Positions 36,075-43,356 of a stretch of 64,000 bases of DNA are shown here, one piece after another. The DNA lies in NCBI GenBank assembly GCA_963717985.1, contig CAVQYC010000001.1, forward strand, positions 62,001 to 126,000. The letters are read 5' to 3'. This stretch comes from BOG-1155 sp963717985 (lineage in GTDB: Bacteria; Desulfobacterota; Syntrophorhabdia; Syntrophorhabdales; WCHB1-27). Below the pieces are notes generated by a model. That model was given only the letters and a program-made list of their open reading frames with translations. It was not told the origin of the DNA and searched no databases. The number at the start of each line of letters is the position of its first letter. The first letter of the stretch is position 1. The position numbers and the translations under genes were made by a program.

Positions 36075-36443
36075 TCCCGCCTCCCCGGTTTCACCTACAA
36101 TCTATTCGGAGCCCGTGGGATTGTCAAGAAAGACCGGGGGCTTTGCGCTGGTGCTTGTCAACCGGCATGATGCATGGGTCCGATCTCCTCATTGCGATTA
36201 CACTACGAATGGGGAGGCACACCGCCCGGCACTCCTGGTGATGGCGGCGGAAACCGGCTCGGGAGAAGGACCTCGCGCGGTGCCGCTGCAACGAGCGCTT
36301 GACAGGTATAGAAGCGATGTACTAAAACTTATGTTCTGGATGTCGGGCCTCGCTTCCGCCGCTCGCAAGGCAAGGACAGCCACATGCCGGATCAGGTTGG
36401 CATTGTGCATACATGCAGGTGGGTCGTGCATAAAAGGGGATAT
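36075..36443. other. Intergenic region between korA operon and STN-protein gene
   Basis: The 369-base divergent region holds the korA promoter at 36099-36127. TTGACA at 36299-36304 could be a -35 for the rightward gene, but its best -10 (TACTAA, 36320-36325) is only 15 bases away. No other gene or repeat is seen. Confidence 0.55.
36099..36127 (-). promoter_or_regulatory. Promoter of the kor-thiolase-crotonase-etf operon
   Basis: On the minus strand TTGACA (36127-36122), exactly 17 bases, TAGATT (36104-36099). Transcription would start near 36092, leaving an 18-base leader with the Shine-Dalgarno sequence before the korA GTG. Confidence 0.7.
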
Positions 36444-37091
36444 ATGAATCACCAGGGCAAAATCCGCAGATCCGTTTTGCTCGCGGTTTTTGTCATAGGT
36501 GTGGTAACCTCGCCGCTGATGGCGGGCGCTGACGGATCGGTTCTGACAGTGACGAATGAATCAAAGATCAGCATCAACGTCGACAACGAGCCGCTCAATG
36601 CACTCCTGCGTTTGATGGCGGAGAAGAAGCTCTTCAACATAAGTGGAGGCGCGGCGGGAAATGAATCCCTTACCCTTCATCTCTCAAACCTGACCTTACC
36701 GGAAGTGCTCTCGAAAGTTTTGAGGGGTTACAATTATGTGGTGACCGGGCAGGGAAAAAGCCAGCCTCCCGTGCTCACCATAATTGGAAAGATCGATAAG
36801 GGTGCGGCCGGCGCCCTTGCGAATACGCCCGCCCCCGCGGCTACCCTGCCCGAACCTAGAGGCTATGCGCCGCCGGAACCCGCGCCGGAGCCTCCTGCCC
36901 CGCCAACGATGTCTCCCGGGCAACCCGTGACGCGGCAGCCTCAGACGCCTCAGGAGACCCAGCCCCCGGGCGAGGCGGGTAAACAACCCGGCAGCGAGGT
37001 CCAGAAACAGGCCGGGCAGCAGGCGCCAAGCGGACAACCGGTTCCGCAGGCCGAAGCGCCGCCCGCCGAATCACCAGGTATCCATTTCTAA
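36444..37091 (+). CDS. Exported protein with secretin/TonB short N-terminal (STN-like) domain and Pro-rich tail
   Basis: About 215 residues. A signal peptide (RRSVLLAVFVIGVVTSPLMA) is followed by an STN-like domain (about 40-120: ISINVDNEPLNALLRLMAEK, LHLSNLTLPEVLSKVLRGYN). The tail from about 130 is rich in Pro, Gln, Ala and Glu with no fold. STN domains occur in secretins and TonB receptors and bind partner proteins in the periplasm, but no secretin follows here, so it may be a stand-alone accessory. ATG 36444 is preceded by AAAAGGGGAT and begins the signal peptide; the upstream frame from 36384 does not fit. Confidence 0.72.
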   Translation: MNHQGKIRRSVLLAVFVIGVVTSPLMAGADGSVLTVTNESKISINVDNEPLNALLRLMAEKKLFNISGGAAGNESLTLHLSNLTLPEVLSKVLRGYNYVVTGQGKSQPPVLTIIGKIDKGAAGALANTPAPAATLPEPRGYAPPEPAPEPPAPPTMSPGQPVTRQPQTPQETQPPGEAGKQPGSEVQKQAGQQAPSGQPVPQAEAPPAESPGIHF

Positions 37092-37179
37092 CCGTCCGTC
37101 AAAAGCATACACTCCTCTTCGGTCGCTCGTACCATTGCCGAAGCCCTGCTCTTGACCGCATAATCATAGTGATGAAGCA

Positions 37180-37208
37180 TTGACATGGTTTCTTTTTGTG
37201 CTTACATT
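37180..37208 (+). promoter_or_regulatory. Dodecin promoter
   Basis: TTGACA (37180-37185), 17 bases, TACATT (37203-37208). Transcription would start near 37215, about 47 bases before the dodecin ATG. Confidence 0.65.
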
Positions 37209-37261
37209 TTATGTAGTGTCATTACCGGGTTTGCTCACATAAAATCCTACAGGAGGATACG

Positions 37262-37480
37262 ATGGAAGGAAGCGTGTACAAAATCATCGAAATAGTGGGA
37301 ACCAGCCCAGGCTCCTGGGAAGATGCAGCCAAAGTCGCCATCGAAACGGCCGGAGCCACGCTCGAAGACCTCAGGGTAGCCGAGGTGGTGAAGCAGGACG
37401 TTACCATTGAGAACGGCCGGGTAACAGGGTACCGCGTCAGACTCAATATTTCCTTCAAGTATCACCAGGGCCAACCGTAG
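37262..37480 (+). CDS. Dodecin (small flavin-binding protein)
   Basis: The 72-residue product matches dodecin across its length: YKIIEIVGTSPGSWEDAAKV, RVAEVVKQDVTIENGRVTGY and RVRLNISFKY. Dodecins form dodecameric cages that bind and buffer flavins. The pattern of one beta strand, an alpha helix and two strands is intact. AGGAGG precedes the ATG at an ideal distance. The gene is monocistronic, with its own promoter and a long hairpin beyond the stop. It may serve the flavoproteins (ETF, GlcD-like) found nearby, as inference. Confidence 0.95.
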   Translation: MEGSVYKIIEIVGTSPGSWEDAAKVAIETAGATLEDLRVAEVVKQDVTIENGRVTGYRVRLNISFKYHQGQP

Positions 37481-37500
37481 GAGCAGTGGAAAGTGATCCG

Positions 37501-37547
37501 GGCGGACGTGAGTCGACGGCGTGAGGTGCGGTAGGCTCACGTCCGCC
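37501..37547. terminator. Long inverted repeat between convergent genes
   Basis: GGCGGACGTGAG (37501-37512) and CTCACGTCCGCC (37536-37547) pair perfectly over 12 bases with a 23-base loop. It starts 20 bases after the dodecin stop and lies before the end of the convergent tRNA-binding gene. No T-run follows, so it is either a two-way transcription barrier or a processed hairpin. Confidence 0.5.
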
Positions 37548-37573
37548 TATTCGACCACCCGGCAATTCGACGC

Positions 37574-37903
37574 TTAGGAAACGGTGCTCCCGTTCGGAAT
37601 GTCCTTGTCCGGCGTGATCAGGACTACCGCGCTTTTGTCCTCGCTGGAGGCGGCAAGCAGCATGCCGTGTGAAGTGATGCCGCGGAGCGTCCGCGGTTCG
37701 AGATTTGCCACGATAATGATGCGCTTGCCCACCAGCTCTTCTCTGCTGTAGTACGGTTTTATACCTGCGACGATTTGTCTCTCTTCCCCCACGTCAATAG
37801 TGAGCTTGTAGAGGCGGTCCGCACCCGTTATATCCTCGCACTGCGTGATCTGTGCCACCCGAAGGTCCATTTTCTTAAAGTAATCGAAATTGATGTTATC
37901 CAT
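37574..37903 (-). CDS. EMAP/CsaA-type tRNA-binding domain protein (MetRS C-terminal-like)
   Basis: The 109-residue protein is a stand-alone OB-fold tRNA-binding domain, like the C-terminal part of methionyl-tRNA synthetase: FDYFKKMDLRVAQITQCEDI, RLYKLTIDVGEERQIVAGIK, GKRIIIVANLEPRTLRG and SHGMLLAAS. It may be the separate beta subunit of a split MetRS or a CsaA-like chaperone; no metG is in the window. ATG 37903 is chosen with an AGGAGCG site; an in-frame start 30 bases upstream adds only basic residues. Confidence 0.9.
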   Translation of the reverse strand: MDNINFDYFKKMDLRVAQITQCEDITGADRLYKLTIDVGEERQIVAGIKPYYSREELVGKRIIIVANLEPRTLRGITSHGMLLAASSEDKSAVVLITPDKDIPNGSTVS

Positions 37904-37992
37904 AATCGCTCCTTTCTTTTTCCATGGCGGCACCCTCCAATCGTACGAAAGCGGGCGGGCAGAAGGGCGGGCGGCTTTGCGGTTTTACGAGG

Positions 37993-39216
37993 TTAACGTC
38001 GTATGTCGGCGGCCATGATGATAGCTTCGGCCACTTCCCTCATGCTCTTTCTGAGATCCATACTTTTCTTATGGATTTTCTTGTAGGCATCGTCTTCCCC
38101 GATAGCCAGCTCCTTCATCAACACGCCTTTCGCCCTTTCCACGATCTTCCTCGTTTCCAGGGCTTCTTTCGCCGAAAGTATCTCCTGGTCCAGACGCGTA
38201 TTCTCAATCGCCACAGCGGCCTGATTCGCGATGGCCTGTAAAATATCGATTTCTTCTTTAGAAAAGTTATGTTCTTTTTGCACGTAGCTGTTGATAACCC
38301 CGATGACCCTGTCCTTGATCATCATGGGAACGGCGATCATGGAAACGACGCCTTCCTTTTTTGCGACATGGGGATACATATAGCCGGGCTCTTTCGTCAC
38401 GTCGGACACCGCTATAGCCCGTTTCTCAAGGACTACCCTCCCGGCGATTGACTGTCCGACCTTCAGGTTCGGCTTGTTGATATATTCCTGGCTCAAACTC
38501 TGGGTGGCCGCAATCACCAACTCCTGTTTCTTTTCATCAAGAAGCTGGAGTGAGCAGATCTTCGAGCCCATCACCTGGGCCGTCATGGTTACGATGAGCT
38601 GGAGTATCTCTTTCAGGTAATAATCGGAAACGATGGTGCGGCTGACCTCCGAGAGGAGGTCAAGCTGTTTTGCCTTCCTGTTGACCTCTTCGTACACGAC
38701 TGCGTTCTCAATGGCGCTGCCGATGTACTTGGAGATGGTGAAAAGCAGATTGATCTGGTCCTCAGAGTATTCGTGCTCCTTCTTGTGGTGGATGTTCATG
38801 ACGCCGGTGATCTTATCCTTCGCAAGGATCGGCACGGCCAGAAAGGCTTCATACCTATCCTCGGCAAGGTCGTGGAAGCTCTTGAATCTCGGATCGGTAT
38901 AGGCCTGCTTCGATAACGCAACCGGCCTTTTCTCCTTCGCGGCCCATCCGGTCACGCCTTCGCCCAGCTTCAGCCTGATCTCCCCAACGATATTCCGTTG
39001 CGTGGTATTAGCGGCCCTCAGTGTCAATTCGTTGTTTTGTTCGTTATAGAGGTAGATGAAACACGAATCAGCACCGGTGAGGCCGACGACCATATCGACG
39101 ATGCGGCTGAGCAGATCGTTCAGCTCAAGTTTGCTGCTGATATGCTCCGCCACTTGATGAAGGATGCTCAGTTCCTGTTCCTTCCAGCTCTGTTTCGGCT
39201 TCGCTCTTGCCGCCAT
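37993..39216 (-). CDS. GAF-GAF-ANTAR regulator
   Basis: The 407-residue protein has two GAF sensor domains (about 20-165 and 185-335; DSCFIYLYNEQNNELTLRAA in the first, ICSLQLLDEKKQELVIAATQ in the second) and a C-terminal ANTAR domain (about 345-400: LETRKIVERAKGVLMKELAI, DDAYKKIHKKSMDLRKSMRE). ANTAR domains bind paired hexanucleotide stem-loops in nascent RNA and stop termination. Unusually no kinase is attached or adjacent, so GAF ligand binding probably gates RNA binding directly. No target was located. A promoter and a palindrome lie just upstream. Confidence 0.9.
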   Translation of the reverse strand: MAARAKPKQSWKEQELSILHQVAEHISSKLELNDLLSRIVDMVVGLTGADSCFIYLYNEQNNELTLRAANTTQRNIVGEIRLKLGEGVTGWAAKEKRPVALSKQAYTDPRFKSFHDLAEDRYEAFLAVPILAKDKITGVMNIHHKKEHEYSEDQINLLFTISKYIGSAIENAVVYEEVNRKAKQLDLLSEVSRTIVSDYYLKEILQLIVTMTAQVMGSKICSLQLLDEKKQELVIAATQSLSQEYINKPNLKVGQSIAGRVVLEKRAIAVSDVTKEPGYMYPHVAKKEGVVSMIAVPMMIKDRVIGVINSYVQKEHNFSKEEIDILQAIANQAAVAIENTRLDQEILSAKEALETRKIVERAKGVLMKELAIGEDDAYKKIHKKSMDLRKSMREVAEAIIMAADIRR

Positions 39217-39243
39217 CGATTCTCCAACGAGTCCTTACTAAGA

Positions 39244-39283
39244 AGATAACATGTTATATTATTGTATTGTGAGCCTCTTTGTC
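39244..39283 (-). promoter_or_regulatory. Promoter of the ANTAR regulator with overlapping palindrome
   Basis: On the minus strand TTGACA (39283-39278), an 18-base spacer, TAATAT (39259-39254). A perfect 12-base palindrome ATAACATGTTAT (39244-39255) overlaps the -10 edge and start site, where a repressor would act. Confidence 0.6.
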
Positions 39284-39346
39284 AACCACGCCCCTTGGCC
39301 TTTCTCGATAACCAATGCATCAAAAAGCGGGTATTCTTCTATGTCA

Positions 39347-39374
39347 TTGAAAACCACCCCTCAATCATTATAAA
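39347..39374 (+). promoter_or_regulatory. Promoter of the queC-queE-queD operon
   Basis: TTGAAA (39347-39352), 16 bases, TATAAA (39369-39374); the queC ATG is 38 bases beyond. I looked for a preQ1 riboswitch in the leader; the leader is too short and shows none of its conserved sequence. Confidence 0.5.
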
Positions 39375-39411
39375 ATGATAAAATGACCTTCAAAGAGGAC
39401 GTCCCGGAAAG

Positions 39412-40128
39412 ATGAGTGGTGGAGAAAAAGTGGTGGAGAAACCAAGAGCCGTGGTGCTACTGAGTGGAGGGCTCGATTCTTCCACACTGCTTGCCATAGT
39501 CAAATCAGAGGGCTTTGAGGCGTACGCCCTCAGTTTCCGTTACGGCCAACGGCACGGCGGTGAAATTGAGGCTGCCCGCAGGATCGCGGCGGCGCTCGGA
39601 GCGGCCACGCATACTATTGTCGACATCGACCTTCGCAAGTTCGGTGGTTCCGCGCTCACCGATGCCATCCCGGTTCCAAAAGGTCGGGACGACTACGAAC
39701 GTTCCAGGGATATACCCGTTACCTATGTTCCTGCCCGCAATACCATTTTCCTCTCTTTCGCTCTTGCCTGGGCGGAAGTGCTCGGATCGACGGATGTCTT
39801 TATCGGCGTAAACGCATTGGACTATAGCGGCTATCCCGATTGCCGGCCCGAATACATAGAAGCCTTCGAACGGATGGCGAACCTGGCCACTAAAGCAGGC
39901 GTCGAAGGCAAGCGCCTCAAGATTCATGCCCCCCTCATCCGCTTGAGCAAGGCCGGGATAATCAGAAAGGGGCTTGAATTGGGGGTAGACTACTCATTGA
40001 CAAGCACCTGCTACGACCCTTCCGCCGAGGGCATCGCGTGCGGGACCTGCGATGCATGCCTGTTGCGGCTCAAGGGTTTCCGGGAGCTGGGCATTCCGGA
40101 CCCGGTTCGCTATCTGCGGAAGGACTGA
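39412..40128 (+). CDS. queC: 7-Cyano-7-deazaguanine synthase
   Basis: QueC converts 7-carboxy-7-deazaguanine to preQ0 with ATP and ammonia, on the way to queuosine in tRNA. The 238-residue protein has the PP-loop VLLSGGLDSSTLLAIVKSEG near the N-terminus, FIGVNALDYSGYPDCRPEYI, and a C-terminal zinc site in STCYDP, ACGTCDACLLR (CxxC-type cysteines). Length is normal. It leads a three-gene operon with 7- and 11-base gaps. Confidence 0.97.
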   Translation: MSGGEKVVEKPRAVVLLSGGLDSSTLLAIVKSEGFEAYALSFRYGQRHGGEIEAARRIAAALGAATHTIVDIDLRKFGGSALTDAIPVPKGRDDYERSRDIPVTYVPARNTIFLSFALAWAEVLGSTDVFIGVNALDYSGYPDCRPEYIEAFERMANLATKAGVEGKRLKIHAPLIRLSKAGIIRKGLELGVDYSLTSTCYDPSAEGIACGTCDACLLRLKGFRELGIPDPVRYLRKD

Positions 40129-40135
40129 AGCTTAG

Positions 40136-40774
40136 ATGGCTTACAAAGTAAAGGAGATATTCTACTCACTCCAGGGGGAGGGAGCACACACGGGTCGCCC
40201 CGCTGTGTTCTGCCGGTTCTCAGGCTGTAACTTATGGTCAGGCAAAGTTGAGGACCGACCCCGATGTTTTTGCGCATGGTGTGACACCGATTTTGTGGGT
40301 ACTGACGGACCTCAAGGCGGCATCTTCAATGATGCGGGAGAGCTTGCCACGCGCGCGTCGACCCTTTTTCCTGCTTCAGGACCGGACATCAGACGGCTGA
40401 TAGTCGCTACTGGAGGAGAGCCCTTGCTTCAACTCGACGAGCCCCTCACTGCCGCCTTTCATGACATGGGTCTCGAGATTGCTGTAGAGACAAATGGGAC
40501 ATTGCCGGTGCCGGCCGGCATTGACTGGGTGTGCGTCAGCCCTAAAGGGGGCGCCACACTCATCGTACGAGCGGGAGACGAGCTGAAACTCCCGTTCCCT
40601 CAGGATAGAGTTGACCCAGAAGACTATCTTGCGCTCGATTTCCGTTACTTTTTCCTGCAGCCCATAGACGGCCCACGGATAAGGGCGCATATGGCGCTGG
40701 CAGTAAACTATTGCCTCCAGCATCCGCAGTGGAGGCTGAGCCTTCAAACACACAAAATACTGGGCATACCATAG
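40136..40774 (+). CDS. queE: 7-Carboxy-7-deazaguanine synthase (radical SAM)
   Basis: QueE rearranges 6-carboxytetrahydropterin to 7-carboxy-7-deazaguanine with SAM and an iron-sulfur cluster. The 212-residue protein begins VKEIFYSLQGEGAHTGRPAV and has the cluster cysteines in the Cx14Cx2C spacing (C in FSGCNL, then CAWC), the variant known from some proteobacterial QueE enzymes in place of Cx3Cx2C. ATGGEPLLQ supplies the SAM-binding GGEP motif. The gene follows queC directly. Confidence 0.95.
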   Translation: MAYKVKEIFYSLQGEGAHTGRPAVFCRFSGCNLWSGKVEDRPRCFCAWCDTDFVGTDGPQGGIFNDAGELATRASTLFPASGPDIRRLIVATGGEPLLQLDEPLTAAFHDMGLEIAVETNGTLPVPAGIDWVCVSPKGGATLIVRAGDELKLPFPQDRVDPEDYLALDFRYFFLQPIDGPRIRAHMALAVNYCLQHPQWRLSLQTHKILGIP

Positions 40775-40785
40775 AGTAAGAACAG

Positions 40786-41148
40786 ATGGTTATCTACAAA
40801 GCTTTTACCTTCGCTGCCGCACACCGGTTGCCGAATGTCCCGGAAGGCCACAAGTGTTCCGGGATACATGGGCATACGTTCAGAATAGAGGTCTACTTCC
40901 GGGGTCCTCTCCTGCCCAAAGCCGGCTGGGTCATGGACTTCGCCGATATCGCGGTGGCCTTCAATCCCCTGCGTGAGATTCTGGATCATAGTTACCTCAA
41001 CGACATCGAGGGATTGCAGAATCCGACTTCCGAGAACATAGCCAGATGGGTTTGGAAACAGTTGCAGCCGGTATTGCCGAATCTGTGCAGGATCGTTGTG
41101 CAGGAGAGTGCCGAGTCCGGATGCATCTATGAGGGAGAGGACGGCTGA
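40786..41148 (+). CDS. queD: 6-Carboxy-5,6,7,8-tetrahydropterin synthase
   Basis: QueD turns dihydroneopterin triphosphate into 6-carboxytetrahydropterin, the substrate of QueE. The 120-residue protein has the zinc-binding histidines in FTFAAAHRLPN and GIHGHTFRIEV, the catalytic Cys in HKCSGIHGH, and LDHSYLND. The final ES motif is VQESAESGCIY. With queC and queE it gives preQ0; queF, tgt and folE are not in the window. Confidence 0.96.
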   Translation: MVIYKAFTFAAAHRLPNVPEGHKCSGIHGHTFRIEVYFRGPLLPKAGWVMDFADIAVAFNPLREILDHSYLNDIEGLQNPTSENIARWVWKQLQPVLPNLCRIVVQESAESGCIYEGEDG

Positions 41149-41356
41149 AGAAAGCGCAAGGCTCCACAGTCGGAGTTTTCCGACGCACGTGACCACTCGA
41201 CTCGGACAATTCCGACTGCCTCCTTCCCCACAAGGCCAAGGCGTTGACAGAGACGGGAGGCGCCACCACCATCCCTTTCCTCGAAAAGGCCCGTTCTATG
41301 CCCCTTTTGCAGGACCGGCCGTATCGGGAACAAGTCTTTTCCGCCACTCGATGTTA

Positions 41357-41372
41357 TGGCACGGCTCCTGCA
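41357..41372 (+). promoter_or_regulatory. Sigma-54-type promoter
   Basis: TGGCACGGCTCCTGCA matches the -24/-12 consensus TGGCACG-N4-TTGCA in all but one position, with GG and GC correctly spaced. Transcription would begin near 41383, 35 bases before the Ala/Lys-rich protein ATG. An alternative AT-rich TATAAAAT at 41384 could be a sigma-70 -10 without a good -35. Confidence 0.6.
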
Positions 41373-41417
41373 AATAAGGTCTCTATAAAATAAACACCCA
41401 GAAGGGGGTAGCACAAG

Positions 41418-41657
41418 ATGAAGAAAGTATTAGTGTTCGTGTTCGCAGTCGTGATCGCAGTTGCATTTGCCGCCACAGGCTTTGCTCAGGCACCTGCCGC
41501 AGCGCCCGCGGAGAAAGCAGCACCCGCCGCCGCAGCACCTGAGAAGATGGAGAAGCCGGCCAAGAAGGCTCCTAAGAAGGCTGCCAAGAAGGCTCCTAAG
41601 AAGGAAGAGAAGAAAGAAGAAGCTCCTGCCGCTCCTGCCGCCGCTCCTGCGAAGTAA
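41418..41657 (+). CDS. Small exported Ala/Lys/Pro-rich protein
   Basis: 79 residues: a clean signal peptide (KKVLVFVFAVVIAVAFAATG, cleavage near GFAQA) followed by a low-complexity mature region. Ala/Pro blocks flank a strongly basic centre made of repeated AKKAPKK units. The mature protein resembles short histone-H1-like tails and could bind nucleic acid, lipopolysaccharide or wall polymers; no family is recognised. It has a strong ribosome-binding site (GAAGGGGG), a likely sigma-54 promoter and a strong terminator, so it is a single-gene unit that may be highly expressed. Confidence 0.82.
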   Translation: MKKVLVFVFAVVIAVAFAATGFAQAPAAAPAEKAAPAAAAPEKMEKPAKKAPKKAAKKAPKKEEKKEEAPAAPAAAPAK

Positions 41658-41676
41658 GACTTCACCAACAAGAAAA

Positions 41677-41707
41677 AAGGAAGGGTCGAAAGATCCTTCC
41701 TTTTTTT
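41677..41707 (+). terminator. Rho-independent terminator
   Basis: AAGGAAGG (41677-41684) pairs with CCTTCCTT (41695-41702), closing a 10-base loop; the T-run 41701-41707 follows directly. It lies 20 bases after the small exported protein stop. Confidence 0.9.
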
Positions 41708-41815
41708 GTGTCTATGTCTATGCAGCCTGCCGGTTGCAGTAAGCTCGTTGTGCTGATATGCCCCACGGTGATGGCCGCGCTATTCGGATTCGGCCCGATC
41801 TGTTCGGTTTCTATG

Positions 41816-41845
41816 TTGCCGGGGTTCCGATTTCAATGTTATGAT
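41816..41845 (+). promoter_or_regulatory. Possible promoter of the small lipoprotein
   Basis: TTGCCG (41816-41821), 18 bases, TATGAT (41840-41845); a 28-base leader to the Shine-Dalgarno and ATG would result. The -35 is a weak match. Confidence 0.38.
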
Positions 41846-41880
41846 AAACACAAATTCATTATTTGCGGGAGGAGTGACAC

Positions 41881-42036
41881 ATGACCTTTCTGAGACTATG
41901 CGCACTCGGTCTGATACTGGTGTTGGGGTTGAGCCTTGCGGCATGCAGCGGTGTGGGATGCAAAACTGATAAGCTCCCCGTTTATCCCGACCATGGGAAA
42001 CCGGTTGGAGAACCTCAGAAAGGCGCACAAGAATAA
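41881..42036 (+). CDS. Small lipoprotein (51 residues)
   Basis: ATG at 41881, preceded by a strong GGGAGGAG site, opens a 51-codon frame ending TAA 42034-42036. The product starts with a lipoprotein signal: TFLRLCALGLILVLGLSLAAC, with lipobox LAAC at residues 19-22. The mature part is about 30 residues, with a second cysteine in GVGCKTDKL and a Pro/Gly-rich end. Entericidin-like small lipoproteins have this size, but I see no firm family match. LspA encoded at 21 kb would process it. Confidence 0.75.
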   Translation: MTFLRLCALGLILVLGLSLAACSGVGCKTDKLPVYPDHGKPVGEPQKGAQE

Positions 42037-42098
42037 AGCAATTACCGATCGTCTCCGCCACATTAAGGTAAACCGGCATACTGATTGTTGGAACAACG

Positions 42099-43103
42099 TT
42101 ACGTCATGACCAGCACCGCCGCTCCCTGTATCTCTCCGGACCTCAGCCGCCCCAGCGCCTCGTTGGCTTTGTCGAGTGGGAAGAGTTGCACCTCCGTCCG
42201 CACCGGGACCTCGGGGGCGAGAGAGAGGAATTGATCCCCGTCCTGTCTCGTCAGGTTGGCCACGGACCGTATCACCCGTTCTTCCCATAGCAGCCGGTAG
42301 GGGAAAGAAGGAATATCGCTCATATGGATACCGGCGCAGACGACGGTTGCGCCCTTTGCCGTACTGCGCAAGGCCTCTACGACGAGCGGGCCGACGGGGG
42401 CGAAGATGATCGCGCCGTCGAGGTCGAAAGGCGGCCTCGATGTGGAGTCGCCCACCCACACCGCGCCGCACTTCCTGGCAAAAGACTGCCCCTCGGTGTC
42501 GCCCGGCCGGGTGAACGCGTAGACCTCCTTGCCCTGGTGGACTGCAACCTGGGCGATAATGTGGGCCGCAGCGCCGAACCCGTAGATACCGAGATGCCGC
42601 ACATCCGCGCCCATCATGCGGTACGACCTGTATCCTATCAATCCGGCGCACAGCAGAGGGGCCGCCTCCGCATCTTTATACGAGGCGGGCAGGGAAAAGC
42701 AGTACCGGTAGTCGGCGACGGTATATTCCGCATAGCCGCCGTCGATGGTGTAGCCGGTAAAGAGGGGGTTGTCGCAGAGGTTTTCATGCCCGGATTCGCA
42801 GGGGCGGCAACGGCCGCAGGTGTGGCCCAGCCAGGGTATGCCGATCCGTTCCCCGACGCGGAACGGAATTGCCGGGCTGCCTGTCCTGACTACGGTGCCG
42901 ACGATCTCATGGCCGGGGATGAGAGGCAGCAACGGATGGGGCAGCTCGCCGTCCACTACGTGAAGATCGGTACGGCAGACTCCACAGGCATGGACGCGCA
43001 CCAGCACCTGGTCCGGTCCCGGCACGGGTTGGGGCACTTCCTTATTTACGAGCGGTCTGCCCGGCTCTTCGAGCACCATGGCACGCATTGTCCGTGCTTC
43101 CAT
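42099..43103 (-). CDS. Zinc-dependent alcohol dehydrogenase
   Basis: A 334-residue MDR enzyme. Catalytic zinc residues are in HACGVCRTDLHVVDGELP and PLIPGHEIVG, and the structural zinc has four cysteines in CGRCRPCESGHENLC. The Rossmann segment is LGIYGFGAAAHIIAQVAV, so it should use NAD(P)H. It resembles AdhA-type propanol-preferring dehydrogenases with the GAIIFAPVGPLVVEALR stretch. AAGGAGGG precedes the ATG. Single gene, divergent from the hemerythrin gene. Confidence 0.9.
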   Translation of the reverse strand: MEARTMRAMVLEEPGRPLVNKEVPQPVPGPDQVLVRVHACGVCRTDLHVVDGELPHPLLPLIPGHEIVGTVVRTGSPAIPFRVGERIGIPWLGHTCGRCRPCESGHENLCDNPLFTGYTIDGGYAEYTVADYRYCFSLPASYKDAEAAPLLCAGLIGYRSYRMMGADVRHLGIYGFGAAAHIIAQVAVHQGKEVYAFTRPGDTEGQSFARKCGAVWVGDSTSRPPFDLDGAIIFAPVGPLVVEALRSTAKGATVVCAGIHMSDIPSFPYRLLWEERVIRSVANLTRQDGDQFLSLAPEVPVRTEVQLFPLDKANEALGRLRSGEIQGAAVLVMT

Positions 43104-43252
43104 GCGTAGCCCTCCTTTTTTATAGAGTCTACACCACTTTCTTCGGGTTATTCACAAAAAAAGGGGCGCGATTTCCCTTATGGCTTTTCCCTGAAAAGAG
43201 AGTGAGTGCCGGTCCAGGTGCTCTTCTGCGGCCACGTGTGGTCCTTGGCGTG

Positions 43253-43281
43253 TTGACAACCCTTCGCTTCCGCCTTACATA
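43253..43281 (+). promoter_or_regulatory. Promoter of the hemerythrin gene
   Basis: TTGACA (43253-43258), 17 bases, TACATA (43276-43281); transcription would start near 43288, about 69 bases before the ATG. Confidence 0.65.
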
Positions 43282-43356
43282 CGGAATAGGTACAGACGGG
43301 ACACAACGTGATATCCATTGGCCTTGAAGCCGCAAAGAACGGGGGAGGCGCGTGAA

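Noticed and set aside
39217..39411. preQ1 riboswitch before queC
   Set aside because: No C-rich loop and A-rich tail of the known classes is seen in the short leader.
42324..43109. 261-codon open frame on the + strand
   Set aside because: Antisense to the zinc alcohol dehydrogenase, whose catalytic and structural zinc motifs are intact.
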